Origin: Microcaldota archaeon
Lineage (GTDB): Archaea; Micrarchaeota; Micrarchaeia; Norongarragalinales; UBA8480
DNA length: 8,017 nt
Assembly (NCBI GenBank): GCA_030697615.1
Contig: JAUYPK010000026.1
Span: 1-8,017, forward strand
Direction: 5' to 3'
Part shown: piece after piece, positions 5,616-8,017 of the stretch
Layout of the letters: each line of letters starts with the position of its first letter
Position numbering within the stretch: position 1 is the stretch's first letter
Translations under genes and position numbers: made by a program
Notes under the pieces: generated by a model
Database searches by the model: none
What the model saw: the letters and a program-made list of their open reading frames with translations, nothing else
Told to the model about the DNA's origin: nothing

Positions 5616-5902
5616 AGTGCAAGTGCACTTACTGCTATTATTGCAATTAACGCAGTTATAGCTGCCCACATCCACACTTGGTTTACATTTGTTTTAGGTG
5701 ACTCTATGTTGGTTTCAAACCGTTGTTCTAGCGGCTTGCGTTGGTGTAGCTCTTTTTGGACAGCTGCGTGAATCGCTTTGCTAATGTCTTTTGAACTCCA
5801 CCCATAGCCGCGTTGCTTTACGTCTTTTTTAATTTGTGCAATTGTCTTGCCTTGCTGTAATTCTATGTGGATGAACTCAGCGAGTTCACTAGTTTTTGTC
5901 AT
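5600..5902 (-). CDS. Small tail-anchored membrane protein with helical N-terminal domain
   Basis: The 100-residue protein has a short helical domain (residues 3-52). Its pattern FIHIELQQGKTIAQIKKDVK...GYGWSSKDISKAI resembles the 'yI...l.kG.s...I...L...Gws..dI..ai' helical motif common in small archaeal and bacterial proteins, possibly a minimal helix-turn-helix-like fold. A polar linker (53-75) follows, then one membrane helix (77-98) ending right at the C terminus. The topology is therefore tail-anchored with the domain in the cytoplasm. ATG 5902 is chosen over GTG 5917: a strong TATA-like box centred near 5930 would place transcription start at about 5903-5905, downstream of the GTG, giving a leaderless message from the ATG. 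It is last of three minus-strand genes and overlaps the convergent methyltransferase gene by 16 bp. Function is unknown. Confidence 0.8.
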   Translation of the reverse strand: MTKTSELAEFIHIELQQGKTIAQIKKDVKQRGYGWSSKDISKAIHAAVQKELHQRKPLEQRFETNIESPKTNVNQVWMWAAITALIAIIAVSALALYLFR

Positions 5903-5925
5903 AAAAGATTTTACCACATCGTGTG

Positions 5926-5934
5926 TATATTTAA
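5926..5934 (-). promoter_or_regulatory. TATA box for the tail-anchored protein gene
   Basis: On the minus strand this reads ttaaatata, close to the archaeal TATA consensus. Its centre is about 28 bp before ATG 5902, implying a leaderless or almost leaderless transcript. It lies in the 56-bp gap after the upstream membrane-protein gene, so the small gene can be expressed on its own. Confidence 0.6.
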
Positions 5935-5958
5935 CCTATGCAACTTTATGAGATTTGA

Positions 5959-7005
5959 CTATCCAATTATCTTGTCAAACGTTAGTTCGTAGTTGCCCTG
6001 CTCTTCGTCTCGCGGCCATTGCATTTCAAAGTTACGTTTTACACTTGAGTCTGAACGAGTTGTTGCGTTTATTCCAGTTGTTGCAATTGGAATTCCTTTT
6101 TTCTTTATGCTGACGTCTCCAATTACTAGTTTGTCGTTTTCACGCGATGAAAATGAACACGTGCCTTGCACGTAGAGCACATTTTCTTCTAGTTCTTGTG
6201 GGAAGATGTTACGGTTTCCAAACAAGCCAAAGAACTCTGGTTTGGAAAGAAACTCGCTGTTTACCTTGCACTCGGCTTTTGTGCCTAGTTGTTGATAAGC
6301 GAAAAATCCAAGGACTAGTATCACTGCACCGATTATTGCCCATTGGACGTATTTACTTTCCCCACTGCCTTTTCCGCTGCCAAGGAGTTTTGGAACTTCA
6401 TTTAAAGTTGCTGTGAAGAGTTGCCCTATGCCGTTTGGCGACTTCATTTTATCCATTGTGTCGCCAGTTGACTCTGCCCAGTCTTTTTGCCGCGCTGGAA
6501 TTGCGTCGCCACCAGTCGGATAACCCAAGCAGCCGTCGATTTCAAACTTAAAACTATCCCCTGCTACATCTACCCAGAGGCGGAAAAATGGAATGTAAAT
6601 TTTTGAAACCGCTGAAATCACAATGTTTTCGCGTTTTGCTCCAAGCATATTGGCGATTTTTACAGTTGCAACTTTTTCAACTTCTGATTCTTTTATGTTG
6701 GTTGGCTCAACGTCTACGTCCATTCCCTCTGGCGTTTTCTTCTCGCGTTTCACTGGCCTTTCTAAAATTGCAGGTGCAAATTCGTTTATTTCGCCAGTGT
6801 TTGCGTTCAATGCGGCTTTGCCTGGCGGTGCGCCGCCTTCGGCGATTACGTCAAATGAAAAAATGTAAAACGGCGTGTAAACCGTAATGATGTCACTTAA
6901 ATCCATCTTCTTCCAGCCCTTGCGCTGTACTTCTTTTTGCACTATGCCAATCGCTGCCTCTGGGGTTAATTCCATTTTCAAACCAGGCGCATCTAAAGAA
7001 ACCAT
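5959..7005 (-). CDS. Single-pass membrane protein with two PepSY-like units
   Basis: The 348-residue protein has no signal peptide. Residues 14-75 and 108-162 look like two copies of the same alpha/beta unit: a helix (AAIGIVQKEVQRKG; VATVKIANMLGA), then VYTPFYIFSFDV at 42-53 and IYIPFFRLWVDV at 136-147. The first copy then has a PepSY-like ALNANTGEI hairpin at 65-73. A charged linker (82-107) separates them. A Gly/Ser/Lys stretch (208-217) precedes one membrane helix (219-238), followed by a C-terminal domain of about 110 residues with C246 and C283, which could form a disulfide outside the cell. The topology would be an N-terminal cytoplasmic sensor-like part and an external beta-rich domain. 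ATG 7005 sits behind a TATA-like box; ATG 6975 is an alternative. PepSY similarity is weak and judged by eye. Function is unknown. Confidence 0.8.
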   Translation of the reverse strand: MVSLDAPGLKMELTPEAAIGIVQKEVQRKGWKKMDLSDIITVYTPFYIFSFDVIAEGGAPPGKAALNANTGEINEFAPAILERPVKREKKTPEGMDVDVEPTNIKESEVEKVATVKIANMLGAKRENIVISAVSKIYIPFFRLWVDVAGDSFKFEIDGCLGYPTGGDAIPARQKDWAESTGDTMDKMKSPNGIGQLFTATLNEVPKLLGSGKGSGESKYVQWAIIGAVILVLGFFAYQQLGTKAECKVNSEFLSKPEFFGLFGNRNIFPQELEENVLYVQGTCSFSSRENDKLVIGDVSIKKKGIPIATTGINATTRSDSSVKRNFEMQWPRDEEQGNYELTFDKIIG

Positions 7006-7036
7006 GTTATTACAATCCCAAGAATAAGGACGATTT

Positions 7037-7046
7037 GTTTTAAATG
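7037..7046 (-). promoter_or_regulatory. TATA-like box for the double-PepSY-like membrane protein gene
   Basis: On the minus strand this reads catttaaaac, with a tttaaa core about 36 bp before ATG 7005, which predicts a leader of around 10 nt. It lies in the 58-bp gap after the zinc-ribbon/AbrB gene. A box between the genes means this gene need not depend on read-through from upstream. Confidence 0.45.
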
Positions 7047-7063
7047 CCTTGTTGGCCGCATGT

Positions 7064-7405
7064 TTAGCCTGGACTTATGTCGATGCAGATCCGTCTTCCA
7101 ACTTTAGAAATAGAAATTTCTTCGTCTCCCTTTATACCTAATGCCCTTTCAATATCACTCGGCAACCTAATCACGGTTCCACGTGCGCTTTTTGAAAGTT
7201 TGCGGTAAAGCTTAAGCGGTTCTCCCCACAAACCAAGCTTGCGTGCCGCTTCAATCATCTTCTGCCCTTCTTTTTCACCAATAAACTCCTCGCCGCACTT
7301 AACACATCGCAGCCCTTTTTCAATAAATACATAACCTTCAATCTCCGAAAGTATGTCTTCGACTACGTTCATTTCTCCTTTACAACTCGGGCAACGCTTT
7401 GTCAT
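7064..7405 (-). CDS. Zinc-ribbon + AbrB-type DNA-binding protein
   Basis: The 113-residue protein starts with a zinc ribbon: CPSC at residues 5-8 and CVKC at 34-37, the YgiT/MqsA-N pattern. A helical link (45-64) follows, then an AbrB/SpoVT domain at 66-110. There LYRKLSKSARGTVIRLPSDI (67-86) fits the 'skGrvtiP' type hairpin and ALGIKGDEEISIS (88-100) the conserved 'lGlk.Gd.v.i' loop. It shares this architecture with the protein at 1553-1843, but with a full CxxC first pair and little sequence identity outside the signature positions. It should be a dimeric DNA-binding regulator or antitoxin. No DUF4258 gene is adjacent. The closest partner candidate is the divergent gene starting 35 bp away. 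ATG 7405 is preceded by a TATA box about 27 bp upstream, so the transcript is probably leaderless. Confidence 0.85.
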   Translation of the reverse strand: MTKRCPSCKGEMNVVEDILSEIEGYVFIEKGLRCVKCGEEFIGEKEGQKMIEAARKLGLWGEPLKLYRKLSKSARGTVIRLPSDIERALGIKGDEEISISKVGRRICIDISPG

Positions 7406-7440
7406 TGTTATTTATAATTTGTCCGTTGATTTATACTAAC
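7406..7440. promoter_or_regulatory. Compact 35-bp divergent promoter with interlocked TATA boxes
   Basis: For the plus gene, tttataat at 7411-7418 is centred about 27 bp before ATG 7441. For the minus gene, tataaa (reverse of 7430-7435) is centred about 27 bp before ATG 7405. Each TATA box therefore lies next to the other gene's start codon, and both transcripts should be leaderless. The halves gttatttataa (7407-7417) and the reverse of 7430-7440 match at 7 of 11 positions, giving rough twofold symmetry that an AbrB-type dimer could use. Confidence 0.6.
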
Positions 7441-8017
7441 ATGGCCCGCTCACCTATACATCGGCTTGCTGAACAGATTCCGGAACATGGGTTGCTGCTT
7501 CACGGAACGCTTGCTAGTAATGTTTCGGATATAGCTGAAAATGGACTGGTGCCATCGAAGCGTTACCTCTTACCTATTCCTAGAGTTTGGTTCGTAGCTA
7601 TTCCTCCAAGAGAACTCGCTCTAAAGATGCAACCACGCGAACTTTTCAAACGCACTTTAGCCAGCGCAGTAGACGCTAGCCGTTACGCCACGCAACACTT
7701 TTCAAAAGATAACTTGCCCGCAGTTATAATTAGTCGTGCAAATAGGAACCAAGCATTGAAATCAAAGCTTTGGCTGGCAACCGAGTACGTTTTTGGCAGG
7801 CCTTATCCTGAAAATTTCCACCACCAAACCGCTTTTAAAATTCCTCGCGATCGCGTAATGGAAACCGTACAAGTAACCGCAACTGAATTTGACAAAATAC
7901 GTGCTAGATATTCAAGTGAATTTGACGTTGGAATAAGAGCCGCTGTTAGAGACTTACTTGCGCGTAAAATTTTAAAAGCGTTGAAAGAAGTAATTGAACG
8001 CGGTTCAAAGCTGGAGC
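7441..8017 (+). CDS. ADP-ribosyltransferase-fold-like protein (3' truncated)
   Basis: The frame is open from ATG 7441 to the window end, giving 192 residues without a stop. Residues 17-36 read GLLLHGTLASNVSDIAENGL, like the first strand and helix of ADP-ribosyltransferase (ART)/KptA-type folds ('yHGT....i..I...GL'). VWFVAIPPRELA (49-60) and ASRYATQHF (79-87) fit the second conserved block with a Tyr before Ala. PAVIISRANR (93-102) is a core strand. TAFKIPRDRVMETVQV (130-145) resembles the late 'IPpe.I..v.v' strand. Candidate H-Y residues are H21 and Y82; a catalytic acid is not clear. From about 146 on it is helical and Lys/Arg-rich. The assignment is by eye and tentative; other folds are possible. 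It diverges from a zinc-ribbon/AbrB gene across 35 bp, with a TATA box consistent with leaderless expression. ART-fold proteins include several toxins and RNA- or protein-modifying enzymes, so an effector role is conceivable. Confidence 0.7.
   Translation, partial: MARSPIHRLAEQIPEHGLLLHGTLASNVSDIAENGLVPSKRYLLPIPRVWFVAIPPRELALKMQPRELFKRTLASAVDASRYATQHFSKDNLPAVIISRANRNQALKSKLWLATEYVFGRPYPENFHHQTAFKIPRDRVMETVQVTATEFDKIRARYSSEFDVGIRAAVRDLLARKILKALKEVIERGSKLE

Noticed and set aside
6147..6887. Plus-strand open frames opposite the double-PepSY-like membrane protein
   Set aside because: Leu/Arg/Cys-rich, mutually overlapping translations without motifs. The minus-strand frame has coherent domains and a membrane helix.
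7441..8017. RNA 2'-phosphotransferase (KptA/Tpt1) as a specific name for the ART-like gene
   Set aside because: The HGT...GL start is similar, but the KptA N-terminal winged-helix part and its conserved H-R-R-V/HLS motifs are not visible. Only a fold-level call is justified.

Overview
The window looks archaeal. The genes are short and tightly packed. Several have TATA-like boxes about 25-28 bp before the start codon, which suggests leaderless transcripts. The recognisable proteins have archaeal-type versions: a HemK/PrmC-type methyltransferase without the bacterial N-terminal domain, a TrmJ-like SPOUT methyltransferase, and zinc-ribbon + AbrB proteins. The many unassignable small and membrane proteins would fit a poorly characterised lineage such as a DPANN archaeon. 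That placement is inference; no rRNA or marker gene is present.

Left part (1-1131, + strand): the charged repetitive tail of an upstream protein ends at 105. A 121-residue protein built from 26-residue helical repeats follows. Its end overlaps a class I SAM methyltransferase with an NPPY motif, probably the release-factor glutamine methyltransferase.

Toxin-antitoxin-like module (1132-1843, + strand): a non-coding stretch holds a T-rich hairpin, a good TATA box and a perfect 12-bp palindrome at the predicted transcription start. Then come a DUF4258 (RelE-like) protein and, 1 nt later, a zinc-ribbon + AbrB protein. This is the most coherent accessory system here.

Middle (1884-4780): a 331-residue histidine-rich protein of unknown function converges, with overlapping stop codons, on a minus-strand pair. 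That pair is a secreted or membrane-anchored coiled protein with a PepSY-like N-terminal domain, followed 10 nt later by a HAD-family phosphatase.

Right part (4781-8017): a 76-bp divergent intergenic region with a 10-bp-spaced direct repeat leads into the TrmJ-like methyltransferase (+). That gene converges on three minus-strand genes. In transcription order these are a second zinc-ribbon + AbrB protein, a single-pass membrane protein with two PepSY-like units, and a 100-residue tail-anchored protein. The second AbrB gene shares a 35-bp divergent promoter with a plus-strand gene that runs off the window and resembles ADP-ribosyltransferase-fold proteins. It is a candidate toxin or effector regulated by that AbrB protein.

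No tRNA, rRNA, CRISPR array, transposase or integrase was seen.
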